DNA from: CAYTOJ01 sp964439415
GTDB taxonomy: Bacteria > Pseudomonadota > Alphaproteobacteria > Rickettsiales > CAZAGG01
Reading direction: 5' to 3'
NCBI GenBank assembly: GCA_964439415.1
Contig: CAYTOJ010000080.1
Span: 1-9,173, forward strand
Length of the DNA stretch: 9,173 bases
This document shows, one piece after another, positions 1-6,721 of this stretch. The notes below the pieces were generated by a model. The model worked only from the letters and a program-made list of their open reading frames with translations. It was not told the DNA's origin and did no database searches. The position numbers were made by a program, and so were the translations under genes. Position 1 is the first letter of the stretch. Each line of letters starts with the position of its first letter.

Positions 1-2774
1 TATATGTGATTGTTCTGGAAAAAGTTTTCCACGCGATGCATCTCATTAAGTATGGCGTTCAGCATTTCCTTTTTTCCTGATTCATCATCCTCGAAATGTG
101 ATTCGGCGCGTTTGCAGAGGTGATGCAGCTTCATGGCTCCCAGATTGCCTGACGCTCCTTTAAAGCGGTGCGCGGCTGAACGCCAGGCATCTTTTGTTTC
201 ACTGTTTATGCTGCCTGACAGTATATTTATCATATCCCTGGCCTGTGCGGTGAACAGTTCTGCCAGCGCTTTTTCCTCCTCAGGGTCGCCGTCAGTAAAA
301 ACCCTTAGTTGCTCCATATCCACCGGCGCTTCCATTTGCTGCTCATATGTTATATTTCCTGCCAAGCTCGGTGCGGCTGTAATATTCTTATCAGCATCCA
401 TCTGAAACCAGCTTTCCAGAACTTTCTGCACATGCTGCGCACGCAGTGGTTTGCTCAGGTAATCATCCATGCCGACTTTCAGGCATTTCTCGCGATCACC
501 CATCATGGCATTAGCTGTCATGGCCACTATTGGCGTATGGAGATTTGTGCCGTCCTCCAGCATTCTAATTTTCTGCGTTGTCTGGTAGCCATCCAGTTCC
601 GGCATCTGGCAATCCATAAAAACTAAATCATAAGTCGCAGTCCTGTATTTCTGTAATGCCTGAACTCCGTTCTCCGCTATATCAATATTGCGCACACCGA
701 ACTTCTTCAGAAGCTTCTCAGCAAAAACCTGATTTACGGGATAATCCTCCACCAGTAGTATTTTCGCTTCACTTATCGGCTCCATATTCTCCCTGGCCTG
801 GCAGGTGATTCTGCTGTTATCAGTTGTGTGATGGGCATCCTGTTGTAGGGCTGCTCTGCATGGCACACAGAACCAGAAAGTGGAGCCTTTCCGCTCTACG
901 CTTTCAACACCAATATCACCACCCATAAGTTTAACCAGTTGCTTGGTGATAGCCAGACCCAGGCCAGTACCGCCATATTTGCGGGTGATTGAGGCATCCA
1001 CCTGATTAAATTTGGTGAACATTCCACTGATTTTATGCGCCGGAATACCAATTCCGGTATCCTCAACACTGATATTAAGCATATTAAAATTGGCTTGCTC
1101 GCTAACGCCAACTCTCAAACGCACATGCCCTTTTTCAGTAAACTTAACCGCATTACCCGCCAGATTGGTTATAATCTGCCGCATCCTGCCGGGGTCGCCC
1201 CAGATATAATCCGGCACACCCACCTCATATTCTACCTTTAAATCCAGGCCTTTTTTACCCGTCATGGGTTTCAGCAGATTGACTGAACTGAATACTGTAT
1301 CGCGCAGGTTGTAGGCGATATTCTCCAGAACTAATGCTCCGGCTTCAATTTTTGAGAAATCCAGAATGTCATTGAGCAGCATTAGCAGGTTCTCCGCCGA
1401 GCCGTTGATGGTGGAGACAAAACTTTTCTGCTCCTCCGATAGGCTGGTATCAGCGAGTAGATGCGCCATACCCAAAACGCCGTTCATTGGTGTGCGAAGC
1501 TCATGGCTCATGTTGGCGAGAAAATTACTTTTAGCTTTATTGGCTTCTTCAGCTTTTTGCAGGCTCTCCTGTAGTTCCTTGGTTATCGCCTGCATTTTAA
1601 GATTGGCTCTTTTCAGCTTTCGCAGCGTATTTTCCAACTCTGCTTCAGACGCTTTTTTTGCGGTAATATCACGCTCCAGCGCGGCGAAATGTGTGATGCG
1701 CCCTGCATCATCTTTTATCGGCACTATGCCTATGTCCAGCCAGTATGCTTCGCCTTTTTTGCTGTAATTCAGCAACTCCCCACGGAAGGATTCGCCATTA
1801 CTGAGCGCTGATGATATAGCTTTCAGCGTTTTCATATCCGTGTTTTTTCCTTGCAGAATGCGCGGGGATTTACCAGTTACCTCATCAGGCGCATAACCGG
1901 TTATGGCGCTGAATGCTTTATTTACATATATAATCTCAGGGCCTGGCTTGCTTAAATCAGCTTTTGTGATGATTATGCCATCGTTGGCGCTTTCTATTAC
2001 CGTCTCCAGCAGTGCTGCGTGTTCCTTAAAGCGAGTGCGCTCCACCACCTGGCCTACCTGCCTGCCAACGTTAGCCATAATGCTGAGAAAATTCTCATCC
2101 GGTATATGTGATTCGTATGAATAAAACTCCAGAACCGCCACTGCTCTGCGGCCAATTAAAACCGGGAAGGCAAATGCGGCCTTGATACCTGCTGCGATTG
2201 CAGCATCCCGCCTTTCATGAACCGATGATGCCGCTACATCCATCACCCACATGGGTGTGGAGTCGGCGTACACTTCACCTATGAAGCCTTCTCCTGGCTG
2301 TATTATTACATTTTCTGAATTATCCTTAAAAGCGGCGCAACGATCCGCATCGGATAAGTGCCAGATGCGGGTGCTGTTGAGTGCTTCCTTATCTTTGGAA
2401 TATATATAAGCATGGCCAACCGGCCAGCCTGTGTATGCGCATATGGTATCCAGCACAACCTGGAGGCCATCTTCTATTGTCTCCGCCTCGTTAGAAGCGG
2501 CGGCTACGGTTTTAAGCAGTTGCACCTGATCCATTGATGTATGCATCAAGGCTATGCTGGAAGCAAATTTTGCCGCTTGAGGCCGGAATATCAATACACT
2601 GAGAGCAACCAGCACCGCAATCATTCCAATCAGAATAAAGTGCGATATTTTATCCTGCATCGTAATCGGCGGATCATATAGTGTATGCGCAACAGCGGCC
2701 AGCATTATCAGGCCAATAGAGAAATAGAACAGCCTGACAAACCTGTCTATTTTACGCGCCTCTTCACGAACCAT
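1..2774 (-). CDS. Hybrid sensor histidine kinase (GAF-PAS-HisKA-HATPase-REC-Hpt), C-terminus off the left edge
   Basis: A membrane-anchored phosphorelay kinase. I translated 924 codons with no stop from an ATG at 2774; an in-frame TGA lies just upstream, and AAGGGA precedes the start. Two hydrophobic segments (about residues 15-33 and 44-65) are joined by a very short loop, so there is no real periplasmic sensor. A GAF domain (about 95-245) and a PAS domain (about 255-372) follow, then a charged helical linker. HisKA carries SHELRTP with phospho-acceptor H424. The HATPase has an N box at N541, DTGIGIP near D571 and a GGTGLGLAI box near 597. The receiver (about 670-790) has the acidic pair in LLVED, D721 in FMDCQMPE, and a conserved T and K. 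The Hpt domain has H869 in AHRFKGASGNLG. The order is BarA-like: H424 to D721 to H869, then an unknown response regulator. No regulator gene lies in the window. Only the last residues are missing. Confidence 0.95.
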   Translation of the reverse strand, partial: MVREEARKIDRFVRLFYFSIGLIMLAAVAHTLYDPPITMQDKISHFILIGMIAVLVALSVLIFRPQAAKFASSIALMHTSMDQVQLLKTVAAASNEAETIEDGLQVVLDTICAYTGWPVGHAYIYSKDKEALNSTRIWHLSDADRCAAFKDNSENVIIQPGEGFIGEVYADSTPMWVMDVAASSVHERRDAAIAAGIKAAFAFPVLIGRRAVAVLEFYSYESHIPDENFLSIMANVGRQVGQVVERTRFKEHAALLETVIESANDGIIITKADLSKPGPEIIYVNKAFSAITGYAPDEVTGKSPRILQGKNTDMKTLKAISSALSNGESFRGELLNYSKKGEAYWLDIGIVPIKDDAGRITHFAALERDITAKKASEAELENTLRKLKRANLKMQAITKELQESLQKAEEANKAKSNFLANMSHELRTPMNGVLGMAHLLADTSLSEEQKSFVSTINGSAENLLMLLNDILDFSKIEAGALVLENIAYNLRDTVFSSVNLLKPMTGKKGLDLKVEYEVGVPDYIWGDPGRMRQIITNLAGNAVKFTEKGHVRLRVGVSEQANFNMLNISVEDTGIGIPAHKISGMFTKFNQVDASITRKYGGTGLGLAITKQLVKLMGGDIGVESVERKGSTFWFCVPCRAALQQDAHHTTDNSRITCQARENMEPISEAKILLVEDYPVNQVFAEKLLKKFGVRNIDIAENGVQALQKYRTATYDLVFMDCQMPELDGYQTTQKIRMLEDGTNLHTPIVAMTANAMMGDREKCLKVGMDDYLSKPLRAQHVQKVLESWFQMDADKNITAAPSLAGNITYEQQMEAPVDMEQLRVFTDGDPEEEKALAELFTAQARDMINILSGSINSETKDAWRSAAHRFKGASGNLGAMKLHHLCKRAESHFEDDESGKKEMLNAILNEMHRVENFFQNNHI

Positions 2775-2847
2775 GCTTCATTCCCTTAATATGAACAAGC
2801 CCCGTGAATCTTTTTTAAATTAACCTATAGTTGTTTAAAGTAAGCTA

Positions 2848-2853
2848 ATTATA
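2848..2853 (-). promoter_or_regulatory. Possible -10 box for the histidine kinase gene
   Basis: Read on the minus strand this is a perfect TATAAT about 75 bases upstream of the kinase start codon, in an AT-rich stretch. No good -35 hexamer is visible at 16-18 bases, so the assignment rests on the -10 match and its position only. In such AT-rich DNA the match could be chance. Confidence 0.25.
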
Positions 2854-2878
2854 TTAAGGATGGATTAATAACCCCTTT

Positions 2879-2934
2879 ACTAGTGGGTTATCTATGATAA
2901 CAACCCTGCAATTTAGACAAGATAACCCACTAGT
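2879..2934. repeat. 15-bp perfect inverted repeat with a 26-base loop
   Basis: The left arm ACTAGTGGGTTATCT (2879-2893) is the exact reverse complement of the right arm AGATAACCCACTAGT (2920-2934). The left arm can instead pair locally: GTTATC next to TAT is followed by GATAAC, so two foldings compete. A degenerate relative of the right arm, AGATAGCCCACTA, recurs at the end of the neighbouring hydrolase gene. On the plus strand the right arm runs into a short T tract, but no plus-strand gene ends here. On the minus strand nothing like a U tract follows. It lies between the hydrolase stop and the kinase promoter region and could be an operator, a leader structure or a palindromic element. Confidence 0.7.
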
Positions 2935-2960
2935 TTTTATAGTTTATGGCGTGGTCTTTC

Positions 2961-2991
2961 ATCTTATCCAACCCTACGGGTTAGATAAGAT
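2961..2991 (-). terminator. Strong hairpin immediately after the SGNH hydrolase stop codon
   Basis: Arms ATCTTATCCAACCC (2961-2974) and GGGTTAGATAAGAT (2978-2991) surround a three-base loop. In minus-strand RNA the single non-Watson-Crick position becomes a G-U pair, giving a continuous 14-bp stem. That asymmetry favours a structure made from the minus transcript. It begins seven bases past the hydrolase TAG, the usual place for a terminator. No U tract follows, so intrinsic termination is doubtful; it may protect the 3' end or be a Rho-region hairpin. Confidence 0.45.
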
Positions 2992-2997
2992 AGCCCA

Positions 2998-4245
2998 CTA
3001 AGTAATTCCCTGTGCCCACTGGTTAACCGCCTGTGCTGCCAGAGCATGGAGGGTTGAGGATGGATGGATGCCGTCAGATGTTGCGTAATTGGCCGTGCCG
3101 TTGCTTATCCATTTGCCGGGGCTATTAGCGTCCTCCACATATGGGTTGGGGTTGATTACCCCATCCAGCAATCCCTGCCCAACCTGCGAGATAATCCAGG
3201 AATTAAGCTGATCCCGTACGCCGCCAACCGCAAAGGCTGTGACCGGGGTTTGATTAGCAGCAGTGGCAAATGAATCGGTGGATGTAGTGTAAGGTGTCAA
3301 CAGGCACTGATATACTTTTTTGCCCCTGGTTTTGCAGGCTGTCCATAAAAATTGCAGCCGCGCCTGACAGGCGGATAAATCATTTCCTGCAGCGTCATTC
3401 ACCCCTAATTGTACGATAACATGGGATACATAGCGAAGCAGCGCCAGCCTGCGCTGCCCTTTGCCCTGGAAGTAGGATAATGCTCCATCTCCCGCACGGG
3501 TAAGGCGCATGTAAGGAATGGCGCTGTTATCGCTGCCAACATTCCAGAGTCCTCGGCAGACCCAGCCATAGTTGCCGTTATTATCACCTGTTCCAGTCTC
3601 GCCCGCGCCATCTGCTATGCTGTCTCCAAGTATGGCAACTGAAGGTATAGGCTTATCAGGTATACCAATAAGCGCGGTGGCGCTATAGGTGTAACCAGCA
3701 GCACGGCTTGCGGCTGAGAATGCGCCAGGGGTTCCGACCTGGCTGGACGCTGCGGCCAGCGTGGATACATATTGCGCGGAATTACTGCCTGAGAGCTGGC
3801 TTGCAGGCCATGTCTCCCCACTGTTTACATAACTGCTTAACTGCACATACAGCGTCTCCCCCGCAGCGGTGCTTATTCCTAGGCTTTCGCTTAAGATATG
3901 GCCGATTCCTTTGCGCAGCAGAATATCAAAGGTTCCTGCATAATGTGTGCGCGGTGCTATAGCTGGCGATACCTGCTCTATTGCGGCGCGTATGTTTATA
4001 TCAAAGGGGTTGTCGCTCTCGCCGCTGCCGTTGCTCAGCAGATAAAATCCGGTCAGCAGGAGCCTTAGATCAGCCACCTTGCAATTTGCCACTTTAACGG
4101 GGTATCTGCTTTCACCTAAAGTATAATTAGTGCCACCGCCGCCGGATAATACCAGGCCGGGCAGTATACCACGGCTGGCAACTACCTGTAATCCCGGATT
4201 CTGCAAGGGGCTGTAATCAGGGTTGAGTGTTGTGAGGAGTCCCAT
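2998..4245 (-). CDS. SGNH/GDSL-family hydrolase (putative esterase), phage-like context
   Basis: 415 residues. The C-terminal half is an SGNH hydrolase domain: block I is AILGDSIADG with nucleophile S209, a block II glycine lies in RAGDGA near 252, block III is QLGVNDAAG with oxyanion N283, and block V is SDGIHPS with D391 and H394. These are all the residues needed for ester hydrolysis, typically deacetylation of sugars or lipids. The first ~195 residues match nothing I recognise. They are rich in G, S, T and A and lack a signal peptide, which suits an attachment or beta-rich domain of a virion protein better than a secreted lipase. The ATG follows the stop of the 117-residue gene by one base (TAGTATG), so the two are coupled. 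I infer a phage-derived surface-glycan esterase; a cellular esterase is the alternative. Substrate unknown. Confidence 0.85.
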   Translation of the reverse strand: MGLLTTLNPDYSPLQNPGLQVVASRGILPGLVLSGGGGTNYTLGESRYPVKVANCKVADLRLLLTGFYLLSNGSGESDNPFDINIRAAIEQVSPAIAPRTHYAGTFDILLRKGIGHILSESLGISTAAGETLYVQLSSYVNSGETWPASQLSGSNSAQYVSTLAAASSQVGTPGAFSAASRAAGYTYSATALIGIPDKPIPSVAILGDSIADGAGETGTGDNNGNYGWVCRGLWNVGSDNSAIPYMRLTRAGDGALSYFQGKGQRRLALLRYVSHVIVQLGVNDAAGNDLSACQARLQFLWTACKTRGKKVYQCLLTPYTTSTDSFATAANQTPVTAFAVGGVRDQLNSWIISQVGQGLLDGVINPNPYVEDANSPGKWISNGTANYATSDGIHPSSTLHALAAQAVNQWAQGIT

Positions 4246-4246
4246 A

Positions 4247-4600
4247 CTACACCGCCCTTAATATAAGTGAGAGATTCCTAACTGCGGCTTCCGCTGATGC
4301 GGATTTTATTTTTATGTATTGCAGGGATGCCAAATCCCCCGGCGCGAAAAGATAAGTGCGGGATGGCGTTACCGGAATGCTTACAAGGCTGCCGTTCACC
4401 CCGAAAACATCCTGATATGCGCCGTCCATGGCTGGCGCTTCCTGGAATGAAATGCTCCTTCCGGTGAAGGAGGCGGGAATCCTTATGCCAACTAATGCCA
4501 TGCCTGAGGCATCCAGAGCGTTTGACACCTGCTGACCGGATTCAATGGTGATGGTTTGAGAATTATCCACAATACTTTGAAATTGATTTTTTAGAGCCAT
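4247..4600 (-). CDS. Small phage-particle-like protein of unknown function
   Basis: 117 residues with no signal peptide or membrane segment. The order of features is one I associate with small structural proteins of tailed phages: an N-terminal stretch rich in T, I and S, then ALVGIRIPASFTG, SISFQEAP with a DGAYQDVF strand, a VSIPVTPSRTYLF strand, LQYIKIKSAS, and a final NLSLILRAV. Those relatives typically read 'LVGI-MP-F-G-LTFQ-S-DG-F' and end in a basic R-L-L-V strand. This is memory-based resemblance, not a search result. The gene ends one base before the SGNH hydrolase start, so the two are almost certainly cotranscribed. Upstream spacing to a weak Shine-Dalgarno is poor. A carrier or base-plate protein for the esterase is an inference from adjacency. 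Confidence 0.75.
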   Translation of the reverse strand: MALKNQFQSIVDNSQTITIESGQQVSNALDASGMALVGIRIPASFTGRSISFQEAPAMDGAYQDVFGVNGSLVSIPVTPSRTYLFAPGDLASLQYIKIKSASAEAAVRNLSLILRAV

Positions 4601-4667
4601 ACTGTTGCCGCTTTTATGTTTATACTGTCCGCATATTTAATATGATGCTCAGGCAGCGCGGAAGTAC

Positions 4668-4702
4668 TATACCTAAAACACTTGAAGAGTGTTTTAGGTA
4701 TA
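4668..4702. repeat. 15-bp perfect palindrome with a five-base loop
   Basis: TATACCTAAAACACT (4668-4682) and its exact reverse complement AGTGTTTTAGGTATA (4688-4702) flank TGAAG. It lies between divergently transcribed genes, about 68 bases upstream of the 117-residue gene and 126 bases upstream of the cytochrome gene. A terminator has nothing to terminate here. Neither side continues into a long T tract, although TCTCTTTA follows on the plus strand. An operator for a dimeric regulator, the end of an unannotated small RNA, or an insertion scar are all possible. Confidence 0.75.
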
Positions 4703-4715
4703 TCTCTTTATGTTT

Positions 4716-4745
4716 GCGCATGGCCGCCAAGCCAGCCCCATGCGC
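4716..4745. repeat. 8-bp inverted repeat in the cytochrome b561 leader
   Basis: GCGCATGG (4716-4723) pairs exactly with CCATGCGC (4738-4745), with a possible extra T-G pair outside and a 14-base loop. It is the second of three inverted repeats in a row upstream of the cytochrome gene. Its 3' arm overlaps CGCGTA (4743-4748), which can alternatively pair with TACGCG (4791-4796). Confidence 0.5.
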
Positions 4746-4749
4746 GTAC

Positions 4750-4804
4750 ATACTGCTCGCCACGTAACTGCAAAAAATTCGCACATCGGATACGCGAGCA
4801 GTAT
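4750..4804 (+). repeat. 11-bp inverted repeat close upstream of cytochrome b561
   Basis: ATACTGCTCGC (4750-4760) is the exact reverse complement of GCGAGCAGTAT (4794-4804), with a 33-base loop. The 3' arm ends 23 bases before the ATG at 4828 and just ahead of the AAGG ribosome binding site. The competing pairing CGCGTA/TACGCG uses bases of the same 3' arm, so two exclusive folds are possible, as in leader switches. No known riboswitch class was recognised. Confidence 0.5.
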
Positions 4805-4827
4805 TCGTATTTATAGGTAAGGTGATT

Positions 4828-5370
4828 ATGAGATTTAAAAATACCGATGTTTCTTACGGTGTAGTTTCCAAAGGATTCCACTGGACTATGGCGCTGCTTA
4901 TACTGGCTATGCTTACTATGGGGTTCCTGATGGGCGATTTGCAGCAGCCACTGCGCCTTGAAGTATATGGAATACATAAAGCAACAGGGATTTTAGTGTT
5001 TTTCCTGGCCATATGCCGGATGTTATGGATAACTCATTCGCCGCCTCCATCTCTGCCGGGTGATATGCCGCGCTCCATAAAAAGGGCGGCTGAATTATCG
5101 CATGGAAGCCTTTATGCATTTATGGTTTTAATGCCGCTTAGTGGCTGGGCGATGTCCTCCGCAGCAGGGTATCCGGTAAGTTTTTATGGCCTGTTCTCTA
5201 TACCGCCCATTCATGGCCGTAATAAGTTCATGGCTGAGATATTTCATGAAGCGCATGAGGTAATGGGTTTTATTCTAAGTGCTCTGATTATTCTGCATGT
5301 ATCTGCCGCGCTCTATCACCATTTTAAACGGCGGGACATAATTTTAAAGCGCATGTTACCATACCGCTAA
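4828..5370 (+). CDS. Cytochrome b561 family protein (cytoplasmic-membrane dihaem electron carrier)
   Basis: 180 residues, the usual length for bacterial CybB/YodB-type b561. These proteins take electrons in the inner membrane, often from quinol. Four hydrophobic helices are seen at about 18-36, 50-68, 90-112 and 143-163. The expected haem-ligand histidines are present: H18 in FHW at the start of helix 1, H50 in IHK at helix 2, H143 in AHEVMG and H157 in LHVSAALYHHF in helix 4. A GTG two codons earlier is in frame, but AAGG sits seven bases before the ATG at 4828, which I prefer. It stands alone on the plus strand after a structured leader. No partner such as YceI or a dehydrogenase is visible, so its redox partner is unknown. 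Confidence 0.9.
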   Translation: MRFKNTDVSYGVVSKGFHWTMALLILAMLTMGFLMGDLQQPLRLEVYGIHKATGILVFFLAICRMLWITHSPPPSLPGDMPRSIKRAAELSHGSLYAFMVLMPLSGWAMSSAAGYPVSFYGLFSIPPIHGRNKFMAEIFHEAHEVMGFILSALIILHVSAALYHHFKRRDIILKRMLPYR

Positions 5371-5427
5371 CGTTTGAAAAGCCCAAATTTTCCATGTCAC
5401 TTCGGCGGTATATCTTTTGTTTGTTGA

Positions 5428-5513
5428 GGGGGGCGCACCCCCCGGCTCATAGCCTCCCCCCTACGCGCCGGCGCAGGTCGCTTCGCTCCAGATAAGCCAA
5501 CTCTTGAAATGCG
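5428..5513 (+). repeat. GC-rich intergenic element (copy A) ending in the TCTTGAAA-GCG motif
   Basis: This stretch contrasts with its surroundings. It begins with GGGGGG-CGCA-CCCCCC (5428-5443), a 6-bp hairpin, continues through CTCCCCCC and the 10-bp palindrome GCGCCGGCGC (5465-5474), then GGTCGCTTCGCTCC, and ends in TCTTGAAATGCG (5502-5513). The same order, G-run hairpin, C-rich tract, GC palindrome, GGTCGC, then ACTCTTGAAAyGCG, recurs at 7213-7342 in front of cysA. No U tract follows either hairpin on either strand. I read it as one copy of a dispersed intergenic repeat that is degenerate in sequence and conserved in layout. Confidence 0.5.
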
Positions 5514-5524
5514 AGAAATACCTT

Positions 5525-6013
5525 TTGAAAGCAAGCCAGAAATACCGGATAATGGGGATTGATCCTGGCTTGCAGCGTACTGGTTGGGGGATAATCGAAA
5601 AATCCGGTGCTAGTATAGGTTATGTTGATTGCGGGGTAATCCAGACTGATCCTGAGCAGTCGCTGGCACTTCGGCTGAAAACCATTCATGAAGGCATGGT
5701 TGAAATAATCAGGCAGTATCAGCCGCAAACCGTGGCGGTGGAGGAAACATTTGTAAGCATAAATGGTGCATCCACATTAAAACTGGGGCAGGCGAGGGGG
5801 GCTATAATGCTGACTCTGGCTATCTGTGGGCTGGATATATTTGAATATTCCGCAACCAATATAAAAAAAGCGGTAACGGGTGCAGGCCGGGCTGAGAAAA
5901 AGCAGGTGGAGGCGCTGGTGAGGATTTTATTGCCCCCAGTGAAATCATCCCGCGCTGATGCCTATGATGCACTTGCAGCGGCGATATGCCATGCCAACAG
6001 TGTTAGACTCTAA
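5525..6013 (+). CDS. ruvC: RuvC, Holliday junction resolvase (crossover junction endodeoxyribonuclease)
   Basis: RuvC cuts Holliday junctions symmetrically with RuvAB at the end of homologous recombination. The metal-binding acidic residues are all seen: D in MGIDPG, E in VAVEETF, and two D in SSRADAYDALAAA. The LKLGQARG segment, which lies in the junction-binding face of the family, is intact. The start is uncertain. The ATG at 5552 would remove residues of the first strand (RIMGIDPG), so I use TTG at 5525, with GAGA upstream, giving 162 codons. TTG at 5504 is also open but lies inside the repeat motif. ruvA and ruvB, often adjacent, are not here. The stop overlaps the 3' end of the convergent gene by 11 bases. 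Confidence 0.9.
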   Translation: MKASQKYRIMGIDPGLQRTGWGIIEKSGASIGYVDCGVIQTDPEQSLALRLKTIHEGMVEIIRQYQPQTVAVEETFVSINGASTLKLGQARGAIMLTLAICGLDIFEYSATNIKKAVTGAGRAEKKQVEALVRILLPPVKSSRADAYDALAAAICHANSVRL

Positions 6014-6602
6014 CTGCCTGTGCTGGCTGTGTTTTTATGGTGAGATTGGCCGCCAGGGTTGAGGTGACGGAAAAAAGCCCGTTCACCAGTTCTGATGCAT
6101 AGCCGTAACCAAGCTCGGACGCCAGTTTTGGATCAACATTGCGGGATAGGAAAAAATTATTCAAAATATTGCCAAGCGGTCTGGTGAAGTTTTTATCTAC
6201 GCTGAGGCCAAGTACAGCACCAAGCCCGGTTGAGATAACCCGGCCAAAAATAGAATTTACAAAAGCTGTTTTCGCACCGCCTTCTTGGGTTCGCTCAGCG
6301 GCGGTAAGCTGCACAGCGGCATTAGCCAGGTTACCAAGGGAGGCAACACCACGGTAGACCATAAACTGAGCGGTATCGTGCGCGGCTTTCGCATCAACAA
6401 ACCGCTCCCCTTTATTGAAGGCACTATTATGAACCTTCTGCGCCAGCTTGTCGGTGATTTCATCCATCTTATCACCAGCGAACAGGCGGCCAAGAGTCAT
6501 TGACCCAATAGATATGAATGAGTCAAGAACCTGACCGAAAATTATAGCTGGCGCATTAAAAAATTCTAGCCTTGGCAAATCCTGCGTACCTTTCCCTATC
6601 AA
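6003..6602 (-). CDS. Protein of unknown function with a non-ATG start
   Basis: Open for 199 codons. I do not recognise it. It shows a phenylalanine- and isoleucine-rich N-terminus (EFFNAPAIIFGQVLDSFI), a charged helical middle (DKMDEITDKLAQKVHN), an alanine- and glycine-rich part, and a weakly amphipathic segment VISTGLGAVLGLSV, followed by NILNNFFLSRN and YGYASELVNGLFSV. No clear transmembrane helix or signal peptide and no catalytic motif. It might bind membranes peripherally. No ATG lies near the 5' end: TTG at 6602 is the longest start, and TTG at 6578, preceded by AAAGG ten bases away, is at least as good (191 codons). The first in-frame ATG is codon 35. It runs tail to tail into ruvC. 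The long open frame, gap-sized promoter region and absence of a better overlapping gene support it as real. Confidence 0.7.
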   Translation of the reverse strand: MIGKGTQDLPRLEFFNAPAIIFGQVLDSFISIGSMTLGRLFAGDKMDEITDKLAQKVHNSAFNKGERFVDAKAAHDTAQFMVYRGVASLGNLANAAVQLTAAERTQEGGAKTAFVNSIFGRVISTGLGAVLGLSVDKNFTRPLGNILNNFFLSRNVDPKLASELGYGYASELVNGLFSVTSTLAANLTIKTQPAQAVRV

Positions 6603-6614
6603 CCTTATGATTTT

Positions 6615-6620
6615 ATTATA
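6615..6620 (-). promoter_or_regulatory. Possible -10 box for the unknown gene
   Basis: On the minus strand this reads TATAAT. A transcript would start about 6608, leaving only about six untranslated bases before the TTG at 6602 but about 30 before the TTG at 6578. If the promoter is right, it favours the later start. The -35 region (CAACAA at 17 bases) is poor. Confidence 0.3.
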
Positions 6621-6698
6621 AGTATATTACAGTATTGTTGTTGGGGTGGAGATTTTCGCAGCTATACTGTTCGCAAAATCACTGGAAAGAAGGCACAT

Positions 6699-6710
6699 TC
6701 TTGAAACGCG
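6699..6710 (+). repeat. Intergenic motif TCTTGAAACGCG, copy C
   Basis: Identical to the 12 bases at 7331-7342 and one base different from 5502-5513. It lies between two minus-strand genes, just past the EVE gene stop, and so does not precede a plus-strand gene. The preceding bases (TTCGCAAAAT, then CAC) also resemble those before the 7331 copy (GTCGCAAGAAAATGTCAC), but the GC-rich hairpins of the other two copies are absent. Confidence 0.4.
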
Positions 6711-6721
6711 AGGGCTATGCA

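Noticed and set aside
1366..1767. A 133-codon plus-strand open frame and other shorter frames across 1-2774
   Set aside because: They are antisense to the histidine kinase, whose domains run without interruption; their translations show low-complexity serine-, alanine- and leucine-rich sequence typical of shadow frames.
2800..2860. CtrA-type TTAA-N7-TTAA boxes upstream of the histidine kinase
   Set aside because: The TTAA pairs present do not have seven-base spacing; AT richness accounts for them.
2931..2963. Ten-codon minus-strand ORF starting just after the hydrolase hairpin
   Set aside because: No ribosome binding site, too short, and it overlaps the repeat units; chance is the simplest explanation.
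4708..4977. 89-codon minus-strand open frame over the structured gap and the start of cytochrome b561
   Set aside because: It overlaps a clear gene and reads through the inverted repeats; there is no ribosome site or recognisable protein.
5428..5443. GGGGGG-CGCA-CCCCCC as the rho-independent terminator of cytochrome b561
   Set aside because: No T tract follows on either strand, and the stem belongs to a longer repeated element seen again before cysA.
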